From the NCBI GenBank assembly GCA_951213105.1, contig OX578153.1, forward strand, positions 49,339,539 through 49,403,538: 64,000 bases of DNA, read 5' to 3'. Shown here one piece after another: positions 37,981 through 50,570 of the stretch. The notes beneath the pieces are model-generated. The model was not told where the DNA came from. It made no database searches and saw only the letters and a list, made by a program, of their open reading frames with translations. Source of the stretch: Amaurobius ferox (lineage: Eukaryota; Arthropoda; Arachnida; Araneae; Amaurobiidae). How positions within the stretch are numbered: position 1 is the stretch's first letter; each line of letters opens with the position of its first letter. The position numbers were made by a program, and so were the translations under genes.

Positions 37981-38153
37981 TTGGCGGACATATATATGTG
38001 CTACTATGAAACCAATACCCACATTAATAAGGATATAGTGTATTTAAGATGCGTTGACGGTGTGCTGACGGGGTCAAATAACCGCAGTCAAGAAGTAGAA
38101 TTTCATTTTTATCCAAAAGATCTTTATTTAATTAAAAATCAAAGAAAAAAATT
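37981..38153 (+). pseudogene. Penelope-like fragment, inverted partner copy
   Basis: Inverted repeat of about 37816-37945. It reads DIVYLRCVDGVLTGSNN, so the YVDD catalytic motif is mutated. It is followed immediately by a mariner insertion. Confidence 0.6.
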
Positions 38154-39912
38154 GGATCAGAATTAAAACACCCCTACTCTGAGCTCTCTATACATCGAAC
38201 TACACAGTGTAAAGGCTCCAAAATTGTTGAGCATACTATTCAAGACATGGGTAAAGGGATTACGCGACAAAAAATTAGTTTCAAAAACACCGATAGTTGG
38301 CGCTGTACGACAAAAAATATGCTGAAAAGACGCAAAATACACATTTGTAACACATTTTATTCGAACGTACCAAACATTCATATCACAAGGACCTTATCGA
38401 TGCAGGGAATGCTGCTCAATATGGTTCCCTTCTTCAAGATGTAAAATCTGCAGTCTGTGGACACAAATTGTTCAACTGCGGATCGTAATTGGTCGATTGA
38501 GATGCTTCTCACATGCAGAGTGATACTGTCTTTCAAATCTGCCAAGGTTACCAGACGTCCTCGATAAACAAGACTTTTTAAGTATCCCCACAGCCGAAAA
38601 TCACAGGGATTAAGATCTGGAGAACGAGATGGCCAGGTTGTCGGAAACGCACGACTAATTACTCTACCATTAGTAAAATGTTGCCGAAGAAACTGCTGTA
38701 CACAGAGTCCAATGTGTGGAGGCGGTCCATCTTGCATAAAGGTAATTGAATCAAGATATTGGTGCCGTTGCAGTTGGGGTACAACAAAATTTTCGAGCAT
38801 GTTTTTGTAGTTACCTCTTGGTCATCACGGTGCATGTCACAGGGCCATTGGGAGTAGCCTCTTCCAAAAAGGAAGGTCCAAGAATGAATGTGGCTGTGAA
38901 TCCACACCAGACTGTAACTTTCGGTGAGTGAAGTGGAATCTCCTGGAAGGTACTAGGGTTTTCCGTGTCCCAAATACGACAGTTATGGATGTTGACTGTT
39001 CCACTTAGATGGAAATGCGCTTCATCGCTCTATAGAATCTGCCATGGGACGATGCATCCAATTCAACTCTAGCCAGAAATGTCAATACAAAGACCAATCG
39101 CTTCTCCCTATCGATGGTCAGCAAGTGGTGATTGCGACTAATTTTGTACGGGAAAAAATGCACTATGTTTCTCAATACGTTCCGCACTGTGCTGTAGGGA
39201 ACACCCTAGTGTCGTGACACTCCACGTGCACTACTACAACCTATAACGTTATCCATTGATTGTTCAACAATAGCGTTGTCAACATCGTCAACGGCATCTG
39301 AACGAGTCGATTTGCGTCCTCGACCCGGCTGATGTCCAGTTTTCTCGAATCGAGCGATCATTCTCCTGAGAGCTTGTGGAAGTAATGGTCCTTTGTGCAA
39401 ATTCTTAAGTCGATGAAACTCTCGAAGTGCAGCTGCAGCATGTCCTTTGTTTTCATAAAACAGCTTCACAAGCAAAGCGCGTTCTGTCAGTGTGACAGCC
39501 ATCGCTGATAAGAATGAAAATTTACCAGTTTTATCCTCTTTTATGCCCAGAACATAGTAGCTGCAAACCAAGGATTTATGCAAATTTTTGTGCTTACAGT
39601 GCGAAATTGCAGTTACAATGACAGTTTAAGTTTCTTCACTTTTTATCTTCTTTTTTTTCATATCAGCAAAATAAATTAAAAAGGAAAAATTGCATATCGC
39701 ATATGGTTTTTTTTTGTGATTATTTTGTGTCTTTTCAGCATATTTTCTGTTGTACAGCGCCACCTATCGGTGTTTCTGGAACTAATTTTTTTTTCGCGTA
39801 ATCCCTTTCCCCATGTCTGGAATAGTAGGTTCAACAATTTTGGAGCCTTTACACTGAGTTGTTCGGTGTATAGAGAGCTCAGAGTAGGGGTGTTTTAATT
39901 CTGACCACCCGG
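38154..39912 (-). mobile_element. Mariner/Tc1-superfamily transposon, degraded
   Basis: Long TIRs of about 185 bp (left ggatcagaattaaaacaccc; right its inverse gggtgttttaattctgacca) with matching tgttgagcatactattcaag-type subterminal text. A TA follows the right end (39913). Minus-strand pieces: an N-terminal helix-turn-helix (TLTERALLVKLFYENKGHAA, 39206-39583) and a C-terminal catalytic part with TFMQDGPPPHIG and WPSRSPDLNPCDFRLWGYLK (38378-38800), supplying two acidic catalytic residues. Stops and frameshifts between them make it inactive. It sits in the Penelope-like right arm. Confidence 0.85.
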
Positions 39913-39914
39913 TA

Positions 39915-40185
39915 TCTATATATTGTGTGATTATGGTACGTTCAGATTTATGCTAGAGTAAGAATTGCAAATTTATAAATGGCAACGAGGGTAAAATAAG
40001 AGGAAACCTTTTAACAAATAAGTTTGAATTCCGGAAAGTGGGCATTAAGAGGAAATGAAGTTGTTGATGTCTTGATGATGGTTGTGTGTGTAGGTGGTGT
40101 GTGGTATATAGAGTTGTTATGGGTTAATTTAATTATGTGTAGGTGGTGTGTGGTATATAGGGTTATTATGGGTTAAATTTCACAC
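39915..40185 (+). repeat. Outer end of the inverted Penelope-like copy
   Basis: It mirrors 37190-37410: aaatggcaacgagggtaaaa, cggaaagtgggcat, ggtggtgtgtggtatatagg. The last 35 bp (gtgtaggtggtgtgtggtat) are duplicated in tandem. About 410 bp present in the left arm are missing between 38153 and 39915. Confidence 0.65.
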
Positions 40186-40796
40186 AAATCGGTTCATGTT
40201 CCTTATATGTTAATTTTTCAATTTTGTCGTCCAAATAATAAGAGTTTATAGATATAATCTATCTCTTATTTCAGAAACAGGCATATTTTGTGTTCATTTT
40301 GAATAGATACTTGGACTTGAAACATTATTTTCAACGGCTTTATTAATCATTTTCATATATTTTGCGAACTTATTTCGTACAGTCAAACTATCGTTAGCCG
40401 TGCTAGCTGAAAAGCTACCTCTAAAAATGTGACAAAAAATGTGACAGCTACTTAATGGAACCGCTGCATGTACCTTTTTATTGTCTCCCCTTATGTTATT
40501 GTTAATTTGTTTTGCAGAATGGTCTAGATTGTCATCAGATCTGGCCCATCAATGGATTGTAATATTTTGGTATTGCAATAATTTGTCTTTTTGAGTTTTC
40601 ACTTTATACGTAGCATAATGTGTAAGAAAAGTATTGTCATGGAGTTGAAAATTCACATTCAAGTTTTCGAAGGAAGAGCACGTTTAAAGCATCCGTGAAC
40701 TGGAATCAAACGTTTTTAATGAAGTGTGCATATATATATATGACAGAATGCGTGAATGCATGTTAATGCGTGTATGTATACTGTAGTGTGTGTGTA

Positions 40797-40935
40797 TGTT
40801 TATGGTAGTGTGCGTGTATGTTTATGGTAGTGTGCGTGTATGTTTATGGTAGTGTGCGTGTATGTTTATGGTAGTGTGCGTGTATGTTTATGGTAGTGTG
40901 CGTGTATGTTTATGGTAGTGTGCGTGTATTTTAAT
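40797..40935 (+). repeat. 22-bp minisatellite, about six copies
   Basis: Unit gtagtgtgcgtgtatgtttatg repeated nearly perfectly at the microsatellite position of a family B element. Confidence 0.9.
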
Positions 40936-40986
40936 GCGTGTGTATATGTTAGTGTTTGTATGCAAGTGTGAGTATATGTTTCTGTG

Positions 40987-41276
40987 TTGTTGTTGTTGAG
41001 ACCCAGACCGTCCGACCTACCAGAAAGTTGTAAGGTAACAGTTTGGACGGCCGGGAATTACCACCAAATTTAGACCGGAACCCATTGGGGGAGGCATCCA
41101 CAGGGACCGTACCCTCCTTCCCCTTCCATCAACCCCTCTCGGAAGGACTTACGGACCCACATGTTTAACGTGATCGTACTCCGCGTGAACATGGCGGCAG
41201 TTTTGGCAGTGGCGGGAATCAAACCCAGGCCTACCGAGTGCAATTCCTGCGCGTTAACCACTGAACTACGGCTCCC
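40987..41276 (-). mobile_element. tRNA-derived SINE, full length
   Basis: The minus strand starts GGGAGCCGTAGTTCAGTGGT (A box) and has GGGTTTGATTCCCGCC (B box). The body continues with catgttcacgcggagtacg, cttccgagaggggttg and gtacggtccctgtggatgcc, then the tail ggacggtctgggtctcaaca. Imperfect 12-bp target duplications TATGTTTCTGTG (40975-40986) and TATGTTACTGTG (41279-41290) flank it. Confidence 0.85.
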
Positions 41277-42219
41277 TGTATGTTACTGTGTGTGTACGTT
41301 AGTGTGGATCTATGTTAATGTGCTGGTGTATAGTATGTTATTATGTGTAGGCTAATGTTTGTGTGTGTGTGTGTGTGTGTCTCGGGGAGCGATGTTTCAA
41401 AAATGAATGAATCATTTCTGTAATTCAGTACGATTATTACAATCAGTGGATACTGGAGTAAAATGTCTTTTAGATACTATCAAGTACTCAGAAGACCCCA
41501 CACCCCTCCTAAATTTTCGAATGTATTTCTGAAAAAAAAATTTAAACACAGCACTTTAAATAATAATGGATATTTATGATTTCAGATTTTCTTTTTATTC
41601 CAGAACGACTGATCCACACTTCAAAAGTATATTGTAAACCGATCCTATAGCCGACCTGCACGATTTTCGGATACATTTAATACAAAAATCATTAATGAAT
41701 CACAACTCAAATATTGTTACATAAATAATCATATCATACATAATAATTAGGTAAAATTGCACCATTATTATAATACTAGCATGCGCTGCTCCTGAGATGT
41801 TGCACGTATTTTCAAATACATTTATAAAAACAATTATATGAAATAAAAATGTGTCTTCAAATATGTCCACTTTCTATATGCAATATTATTTAACATCATT
41901 CTCGTCAATCTAGATCGTTCTATTCAAGGAAGAAGTTACTTTATGTGATAGTTTTTCATTTCCATGCCCAAGAATTCGCCATTAGTCATTTATCTCACAT
42001 GATATTAATTAAATGTTATTTGTATTTCGATGAGATTTTTCTCGTGAATATGAATAAGCCAATCATTTGGACTAGTAAGTTTACAATATCGTCCAATTTT
42101 AATTTCCATGGTGTTTATTCATGGCAAAAATCGATGTTCTGTGGATCTTGCATCCTATTATTTTCATGTGAACAAAGTAAAGTCTATATGTAGGGTAAGT
42201 TATATGCTGTCCACATCAG

Positions 42220-42910
42220 GCAGGTTACATAATATACCCTGGAATAAAATTTTGAAAAGACACAAAATTTCTCTTTTGAAATAACTTAGCCATATATCAT
42301 AAACACACCTGCACACACAAGCAGATTTTTGGCCAAAAATGTTCGAAATATCTTTAAGTGTGCTTTTTCGTCAAATATCGAATTCTAAAATTCTTTAGAA
42401 AACAATAATTTCTCTGAACAATAAATTGAGGAAGTGTGATAACGTAAGAAATATTATTCACGTAGATAATTTGATGCAAATAAACCGTTACCAAAACCCG
42501 GAGTTTTATCTCTATACAAAGTTTGAATCATGACGTTAGAAATAAGGTGATAATACTGTTATGGATGAAACGCTTGTAAATGCCATAATGCTTTGAGAAT
42601 TACATCTATGTGACACTAGTGTTAGTAAAATAACTGCTATTGTTAGTTGACAAAACAGAAAGACGTAATATGTAGTATATGTATGTTTGACTAATTTTAA
42701 ATTAAGTGTTCCCGTATTATAAGTATAATTAACCAGTATTTTTTCAAAGATGTACAATAGAGTACAAAATACCTGAATATATGGACACATGTAATACATA
42801 AACATGAACTGAAAGGTATTGAATACGTAGGAATATTTTTTATTGTTTCAGTTTTTCTTTCCATTGCGCTAATAGTCTATTTTTACAAAATTGACAGTTT
42901 AAATAAAAAA
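42220..42910. other. AT-rich sequence, nothing recognised
   Basis: The 89-codon minus ORF at 42536-42805 has no recognisable feature and is not called. Confidence 0.4.
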
Positions 42911-43853
42911 TCTGATGTGGGCAACACATGACTTTCCTTATATAATGCAATGAATTTACTACTCTTACAGAAAAAAAAATAGGTTTTTCTTATGGTAGAT
43001 ACTTATATTCTTTCAAAGATACTGAATTTAAGACAATAGTCGTCATTTTCATTGATTTAGCGTCATTTTTATCCCATTGGCGAGGTTTTCGTTAATTTGG
43101 AAAGGTTTCAAAAATTCGCCAAGTTGGCAACATTCCATTAAATTCGTCGCCATGATCTCTCCAAACGTTATGAATAGAGAGGTAAGTTATTCTTATAGCA
43201 AATAAATGACTATTGGCGTTCAAATACAAAAGTATTACTCAAAGTATCTTTTCTCATGAATGGAACGAGCTAGATCTACGATAATGATGCGTCATCAAAT
43301 TTATCGTATAGTATTACATGTGAAAAGTGAACATGTTTCAACAGTTAATATTCTTTTTAATTTATGGGATATTTTGGTAAATTTATTTGAAAAATGTGCA
43401 ATATCTCGAGAACGGTTCATGCTAGCATTCTAAAGTTTATGTCAATCGTTTTCTAAGAAAAAATTACATAAGAAATGTCAATTTGCTTAACTTTATTAAA
43501 GGTTTTGATTTTTTGATGATTTTTTCAAAATTTCACTCGAATATTTAGGGGGTTTCTGAACATTTGATGACGTTTAAAAACAATAGGCTTCCAGTATTCA
43601 CGGATTGTGAGTTTTGTACCAAATTTCATTCGAATCGCTCTATTCGTTCCTGAGATATCGTCTCCACAGTCTCACTGACACACACACGCATCCAAAAAAA
43701 CCACAGAAATCACCTCACACACAGACATCACCTCAAAAATGTTTGATTCGTGATCAGGGATGCTTGAAAGGTGCTCTCCTGTCGAAAACTCGAATTCAAA
43801 TTTTCGACCCCGTTACAATACTTTCCTTATACATTATGTATATAAGGAAAGTA
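42911..43853 (+). mobile_element. Family B element, good copy
   Basis: Starts TCTGATGTGGGCAACACATG followed by actttccttatataatg. It contains gcgtcattttt and cgccaagttggc blocks and a cacacacgcatcc tract at about 43678-43697. It ends in the hairpin CTTTCCTTATACATTATG/TATATAAGGAAAG. The 5' tttccttatata and the 3' tatataaggaaa are the asymmetric inverted termini. Confidence 0.75.
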
Positions 43854-44678
43854 ATAATTTACGCCATCAAACTTCGAAATGCTATAATGAAGGACTACTT
43901 AGCCCAGCGCCACCTGGATTATTGTCTCAAACGATACTGGCATTTTCTTAATATGCAGTTTTAACTCCTTAATTTTACCTCGATGGTTTGAATCATGAGT
44001 TTTAGTTCCACTTCAAACAATCTAGAAGTAACCAAGTTAAAAATGTTCTTTCTAAGTCATAATATATATATCAATTTGGTCGAACGCGCTGTTTTAATCA
44101 GGACTGAAAATCAATAACACAGCCTAATTGCTTTTATAAGCTAAAGAAGCATCATTAAAATTCAATTAAACTACACTTAGTCTAATAATTAACATCTCCA
44201 GCTGGCGATGATTTTCTAACAGTTTCCTCTTTTATTAAGAGGCCACAAAGGAAAGGCAAAAAGTGTTTTCATCAGAATTTAGTTCTAAGGAAAATATGCT
44301 AAAAATGAGGGCCAAAATATCGCCGATGTTGTTGTGAACACAAAAAGGTCATCACGTTAATAAAGATGTGAAATTTTGTAAAGATGGGGAAATTAAATAT
44401 TAAAAGATGAAACAAGTATTGTTCATGAAAGTGGTGTAATATATAAAACCTTCTTTTAAGAGAAAGATGTTATTAAGGAGTTCTTTATGTAATACAATTC
44501 ATTGTTCAAGTTGAAATAAATATTATTTGTATAGCTTGGGAAATGACGGAGTGGAAAATAAAATGCATAACCAGTAAATGAACATATGCATAATAATTGT
44601 CCATCGTGTTTCCAGACTATTCAGAAGTTCCCCTGTGGCCTAGAAGACTGAATTCTTGTACATTTGTGTTATCAAAAA
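43854..44678. other. AT-rich sequence, nothing recognised
   Basis: No gene or clear repeat. Confidence 0.4.
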
Positions 44679-45490
44679 TCTGATGTGGGCAGCACATGAA
44701 TTTTCCTGCAGACGAAAACTTACTTTCTCTTTAATTATTTAATAATTCGTTAAATTGCGTTTAGTTGCACAGAATAACAGGCATAACTATTTGAAATTAA
44801 TTATAATTTTCATTTTTATAACAATCTTTCTCAAATTCAAAAATATAACAATCTTTCTCAAATTCAAAAATATAACAATTTTTCTCAATTCTCAAAACTT
44901 GTCGGATATAAATGCGAAAAAGATAAAATATCTCGAAAACGGCTAACCGTAAATTGAAGGGGGTTTATCTTATCATTTTTTATCGTAAGGAATTAGGTTT
45001 AAAACAAGCATTTAATTGATATATTCGAGCGCAAGTTTTTCATTTTGGATTTTTGTGAGACAATTTGCAAAAAAGACAGATTCTTCCTTTTTTTTTCGAA
45101 TCGTACTAAATTCTAATCAGCACCAGGGTAACCTATACCCTTATCTACCAAATTTTGAGACATTTGGTCAATTAGTTTCTCGACTAGAATAGATACAGGC
45201 AAATTCTACGGGATATTTCGCAAAAAAAGATTTTTATCCCGAATCGTACCAAAATCTAATCAGCACCAGTGTTACTCACAAGTGCTTTACCCATACAATT
45301 TTATAAAATTTGGTCAACATTATACAGATAGGTACACAATCACATAGTCTCACAGACACACAGACGTCAAAATAGTTTTTTCGTGTTCTAGGGGTCTGAA
45401 AACATGTAGATCCACCGAAAACTCGATTTGCGATTTTCGACATGATTCCAATACTTCCCCTATACATTACGATGAAATGCAGGGAAAGTA
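44679..45490 (+). mobile_element. Family A element
   Basis: Starts TCTGATGTGGGCAGCACATG and then aattttcctgcagac. It contains three tandem copies of ttctcaaattcaaaaatataac at 44826-44895. It ends catgattccaatactt and the hairpin with gcagggaaagta. The microsatellite is short here (cacagacacacagacg). Confidence 0.7.
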
Positions 45491-47200
45491 ACAATGGGCA
45501 GAACTTAACGGAGCCTGAATTTTGATTCTACCTCTCGGGAGCGGAGAAATGGGGACTGTTCTCAGATAATTCAGAAATGTCAGGGATGAGTGAATATTTT
45601 ACACACTTTGAGTAGTAATAACTTGTTCATTTTTAAAAAAAATATTTTAACAATTCCACAACTTTCATTTCAAAGCGGCGTAATGCTTATAGAATGCAAA
45701 TTACGTCAAAAATAAAGACATCGAGGTAGGGTTGTCAAATTCCGTCATCGTGAAATGTCCTGTCTTAGCACTACAAAACTTCAATTGTTTTGTTGCAACT
45801 TTATTTGTTAATTTTTTACATCATCATTTGTTAACTTTTGTCATGAAAATCACTGTGTCGTTTTACTCGAGTTTTTTCACGTTCATCAAGGAAAGGGTGG
45901 AAGTCACGTGACACCACTCACTGGGAAGTATGGGTCAGTGGTAAATACGATCTTTTAATGTTTGGAGAGGCACTTTTCACTCATCTGTAGAATTAGCAAT
46001 TAAAATATAAAAATCTAATATCTCGAATTTAACAGAGTGAGATTTGGTTCTTAAAATATAAGATTGTAACAAAATTTTAAGCATTTACTGAAAAAAACTA
46101 TTTTTCGACGATATTGACTTGGGAAATTAGCAATTAAGATTAAAATTCTACTTCAACAAGAATCATTTCAATTTCATATTGAAACGGCTGGGGGGTGGGT
46201 GTGATTATTAAGATCATCCTCTCACTCCGATTTTGATGTAATTTCGGCGCTGTATTTTCAACATTGAAACGGACCCGGTTGACCTGCCCACACTAATTTC
46301 GACCTAAAATTTGATGTTTTGTGACTTTTACACCCGTGCAGTAACAGGAGAGGGGGCAACACAAGGCGGCTGTCGGAGGTTCGGAGGCTTTTGTGGTCAC
46401 TGAACGGGCTCAGAAAATTGATTGCTACAATTATATTTAGCGACCGCTAGTAGGCAGATTCCTCTAGCGTTTTATTAAATTTTCGATATTGATGCATTTT
46501 ATTAAAATATTTGAAAAATACATTTAGCACACGGATGTAGTATTTTCAATATTAATGTATTTTTGCCGTGAATTTTACAATCTATGCATTGACTTGTAAA
46601 TTCGTAGCGTGCTTAAAAAAAAAAAAATCAATGACAAGGAATAAGCAGTTAAATATTATTTAATGTCCTCTCCTACACAACAGTTTCGCTCGAAAAAGTA
46701 GAAAATAAATTTTAATGATATACGAAATTGAAAATCAAATTAAAGATCTAGGAACATTCAATTCAATTTTACTTGTATATAAGATTAATGATAAGAGTTA
46801 AATACATTCAAAACAATGCTATATAAAACTTACCATTATCTAAAATTAAAATTATACAAAAGTGTAGAATGAAAATGGGTGTACGCAAGTAATATTTTCG
46901 ACAATTCTTCATATTATCAATTCTAGGTAACGATAACATTTATATAGAATTGCTTGGATTTGAATCTGTCTGCACCTCTATTTCCCTTCGATAATTTTGC
47001 ATAATATCAATTTAGGCTAATGGTAAGTATCCTATAGTATTGTTTTGAATAGCATCTGTTTACACAACCAATTTGGTTCCATTTTGTGATTTTGTGTGTG
47101 ATTAAAATGTATTTACTACTTTACTTAAGCCACTATTGAGCTGGGAAGGACATTGAAATACTTGTTTCGTTTTTTTATTATTTATTTTTTGCTTCTTACT
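45491..47200. other. Intergenic sequence, nothing recognised
   Basis: About 1.7 kb without a credible gene. Slightly higher GC around 46180-46420, with several stops in all frames. Confidence 0.4.
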
Positions 47201-47234
47201 TTTCATCATTTTTTATTCATCAATTTATTATGTA

Positions 47235-47855
47235 GCGAAATGCATGTGCTGCCCACATCAGATTTTCAAATACATATCCATATTTTATTTCAATCAAGAG
47301 AAAATGCTATGTTTTTTCACATTTTTTCAAACACTTGACTTTGAGCTATCAATTCTATATTTCAATATATATTTTACGCAAATGGAAATAGTTTGAAGGT
47401 GTGCCTTTTCATGTTTAACTTCCGTCCATACAACCACCCTGATTAAACCGCAGCTTGTCAGGCACAGACGACTACATTGTAAATGGAAAACGTTAACTGA
47501 AGACCACAACCTCTCGAAAAGCATTCCTTTATCATCTATACTGCAAGAATGTGTTATTCTTGGAAGCCATTTGAACGTTTTCTATAGGTAAGAAAGAGTT
47601 AAAAATATTCTTGATATTCGATATTTCTGAACAAATAGGACACAACGTAAAATACTACGCAAATAATGTCATTTGAAAATGCGCTTAGTTGCAAAATGGA
47701 AAAGAAAATTTAAAGAACTGCAAATTCTGAGTCATTTTAAATAAGTGCTCATTCAATATTGTGCAATTAAACTCAATTTATTGCATTATGAAAAGAAAAA
47801 AAAAATTGATTCTGCAGGGTGGGAAGAACGTCATGTGCTGGCCACATTAGATTTT
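47235..47855 (-). repeat. Family F unit ending in the family A-type terminus
   Basis: Shared with 48645-49030 and 50205-50760: tatccatattttatttcaatc, ttttacgcaaatggaaatag, aacttccgtccatac, attgtaaatg, ggaagccatttgaacg. It closes with the terminus gtcatgtgctggccacatta. It looks like a relative of the 315-bp array units. Confidence 0.6.
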
Positions 47856-47863
47856 CCAATATA

Positions 47864-48641
47864 CACTCCGTAACAAAAAAGTCGACGCACCAAGAAGGAG
47901 TTGTCTGATTGTGATAAAATTTGGTGGATGTGAAGAATATACATAGAAAAATAAACGATTAAAATTTCAGATCAATTTAATGATTTAGAGTTTGACCCTA
48001 TACAAAAGGAGGAAGTCAATAAGGCATTGGTCCACATCTGGCCTGGATGCAAAATGTCACTCAGCGTGGCATAGACTGATAAAGTTTACGGATGGTGTCC
48101 TGTGGAAAATCTTGCCAAATTGTCTCCCACTGTCGGGTTAAATCGTCAACATTCCGGGATGGTTGTAATCGCCTTCCCATAACGTCACAAATGTGCTCTA
48201 TGGGAGAGAGATCGGGAGACCTAGCTGGCCAGGAAAGTGTTGGGCAAGCTTGAAGACAATTCATAGCAACACGTGTCGTGTGCGGCCGGGCATTATCTTG
48301 TTGAAAAGTTAGTCCGGGGTGTTGCTAAAGGAACGGTAACACAACCGATTCGTAGAATGTTGTCTACGTACAGCTGTGCTGTCAGTGTGCCAGAAATGAC
48401 AACCAAAGGGGTCCGACTATCAAAGGAGATGGCACCCCAGACCATACCCACCTGCAGATATACACCTGCCTAGATATACACCTGCTGAATATGCAGTTCC
48501 GATGCGCTGGAGCTCCCATTATTTATTCATTGTACACCAAATTTTATTCATTTGCATGTTCGCTCAAAATGTCTTTGTATACGAAATTTCATTACAATCG
48601 GACAACTCCTTCTTGGTGCGTCGATTTTTTTTGTTATAGAG
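47864..48641 (-). mobile_element. Tc1-like deletion derivative
   Basis: TIRs CGTAACAAAAAAGTCGACGC...aaggagttgtc and the inverse gacaactccttcttggtgcg bound about 780 bp. The minus strand keeps only the C-terminal part of the transposase: QQDNARPHTTRVAMNCLQ and WPARSPDLSPIEHICDVMGR. The N-terminal half is missing and stops are present. It lies within a family F unit (the interrupted phrase is aaatacatatccatatttta). Confidence 0.8.
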
Positions 48642-48644
48642 TAT

Positions 48645-49128
48645 GTATTCATATTTTATTTCAATCAACAGGAAATGCTGTGTTTTGTCACATTTCTTTT
48701 TTTCAAATACCAGACTTTGATCTATCGATTCTATATTTCGTTACATAGTTTACGCAGACGCAAATAGTTTGAAGTTGTGATATTCTGTGTTTAACTTTCG
48801 TCTATACATCCACCCTGATTGATTCATAGCATGTTAGGCACAGGCGACAGCATTGTAAATGAGACATGTTTTTCTGAAAACCACGGTCGCTGGAAAAGCA
48901 TACTTTTATCATCTATATTGGAAGAATGCGTTATTCTTGGGAGCCATTTGAACGTTTTTTAGAGATAAGAAAGAGTTTCAAATATTCTAGATATTCGATA
49001 TTTCAAAACATATATGAAAATACACCCAATGGCGTATTGCCACGGCGTACACCAAAATCGATACAATTGGTGTATTGGCGTACACCAAAATTGAAGTAGA
49101 ACTGCAAATTCGGTGGTATTTCAAAAAA
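48645..49128 (-). repeat. Family F unit, truncated
   Basis: Resumes the family F phrase tattcatattttatttcaatc directly after the Tc1 element. It is cut by a family B element at 49129. It contains a local duplication ggcgtattgccacggcgtacaccaaaa / ggtgtattggcgtacaccaaaa. Confidence 0.5.
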
Positions 49129-50079
49129 TCTGATATGGGCAGCACATGACTTTCCTTATATAATTCAATGAATTTACTACTTTTACAGTAAAAAAAATAG
49201 ATTATTTTTATAGTAGATATTTATATTCATTCCAAGATATTGAATTTTCTTCAATTAGTCGTTATTTTCATTGATTCAGAATCATTTATATCCATATGGC
49301 GAGGTTTTCGTTAATTTATCAACTTTTTAAAAAGTCGCCAAGTTGGCGACATTCCACCAAATTCGTCGCTAAAATCTTGCCAAGCGTTATGGACGGAAAA
49401 ATAAGTTATTCTTACAGCAGATAAATGACTATTAGCGTTCAAATACAAAAGTATTACTAAACGTATCTTTTTCACATGAATGGAACAAGCTAGATCCATG
49501 ATAATGATGTGACCAAATTTATCGCATGGTATTACATATGAAAAGTGAACATGTTTCTCAATAGGAAATATTTCTTTTTTAATTTTATATGACCTTTTTT
49601 GAAAAATGTGCAATGTCTCAAGAACGGTTCATGTTAGCGTTCTAAAAGGTATGTCAATCGTTTTCTAATGAAAAATTACTTAAGAAATGCCTATTTGCGT
49701 AACTTTATTAGAGGTTTTGATTTTTTGACGATTTTTTCAAAATTTCATTCAAATATTTAGGGGGGTTCTGAACATTCGATTGCGTATAAAAGCAATAGGC
49801 TTCCAGTGTTTACGGATTGTAATTTTTGTATCAAATTTCTTTCGAATCGGTCCATTCGTTCGTCAGTTATCGTCTCCAAAGTCTCACTGACACACACACA
49901 CAAACACACACACACACACACATATATATACTTTCCCACACACACACACACAGACATCACTTCAAAAATGTTCCATTCGGGATCAGGGATGCTTGAAACG
50001 TGCTCTCCCGAAAACTCGAATTCGAATTTTCGACCCCGTCAAAATACTTTCCTTATACATTATGTATATAAGGAAAGTA
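49129..50079 (+). mobile_element. Family B element
   Basis: Starts TCTGATATGGGCAGCACATG, has a (CA)n tract at about 49889-49950, and ends in the hairpin CTTTCCTTATACATTATG/TATATAAGGAAAG. Confidence 0.75.
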
Positions 50080-50570
50080 AAACGTTTCCGATCTATAGTG
50101 TGCAATTAAACTCAATGTAATACATTTTGAAAAGAAGGAAAAGGGGATTTAAGTCTGCAGAGTGGTAAGAACGTCATGTATTGACCACATTAGGTTTTCA
50201 AACACATACTCATATTTTATTTTAATCAACAGGAAATGCTGTTTTCTCACATTTATTCAAATACCTGACACTGAGCTATCGATTCTATATTTCACTATAT
50301 ATTTTACGCAAATAGAAATATTTTGAAGGTGTGCCCTTTTATGTTTAACTTCCGTCTATACATCCACCCTGATTGATTCGTAGTTTGTCAGGCACAGAGG
50401 ACAGCATTGTAAATGAGAAACGTTTTTTCAAAGACCACGACCTCTCGAAAAGCATTCCTTTATCATCTATACTGTAAGAATGTGTTATTCTTAGGAGCCA
50501 TTTTAGCGTTTTCTATAGATGAGAAAGTGTTACAAATATTCTTGATATTTGATATTTCTAAGCATATAGG
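50080..50570 (-). repeat. Family F unit leading into the tandem array
   Basis: Contains the terminus gtcatgtattgaccacatta at about 50172-50191, followed by tactcatattttattttaatc and the rest of the family F body. The next terminus is at 50761 in the first array unit. Confidence 0.55.

Larger units (their letters stand above)
40600..42219 (-). mobile_element. Family B element with minisatellite and SINE insertions
   Basis: Opens cactttatacgtagcataat...agaaaagtattgtcatgg. It has an expanded microsatellite region (40725-41400) interrupted by a SINE, then the family body (gaatctagatcgttc-like; cgccattagtcattta), and closes taagttatatgctgtccaca. Confidence 0.6.

Noticed and set aside
41161..41355. 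ORF containing a MAAVLAVAGIKPRPTE peptide
   Set aside because: It translates the tRNA-like head of a SINE and is not a gene.
48273..48473. Plus-strand ORF inside the Tc1-like element
   Set aside because: Antisense shadow of the transposase remnant.
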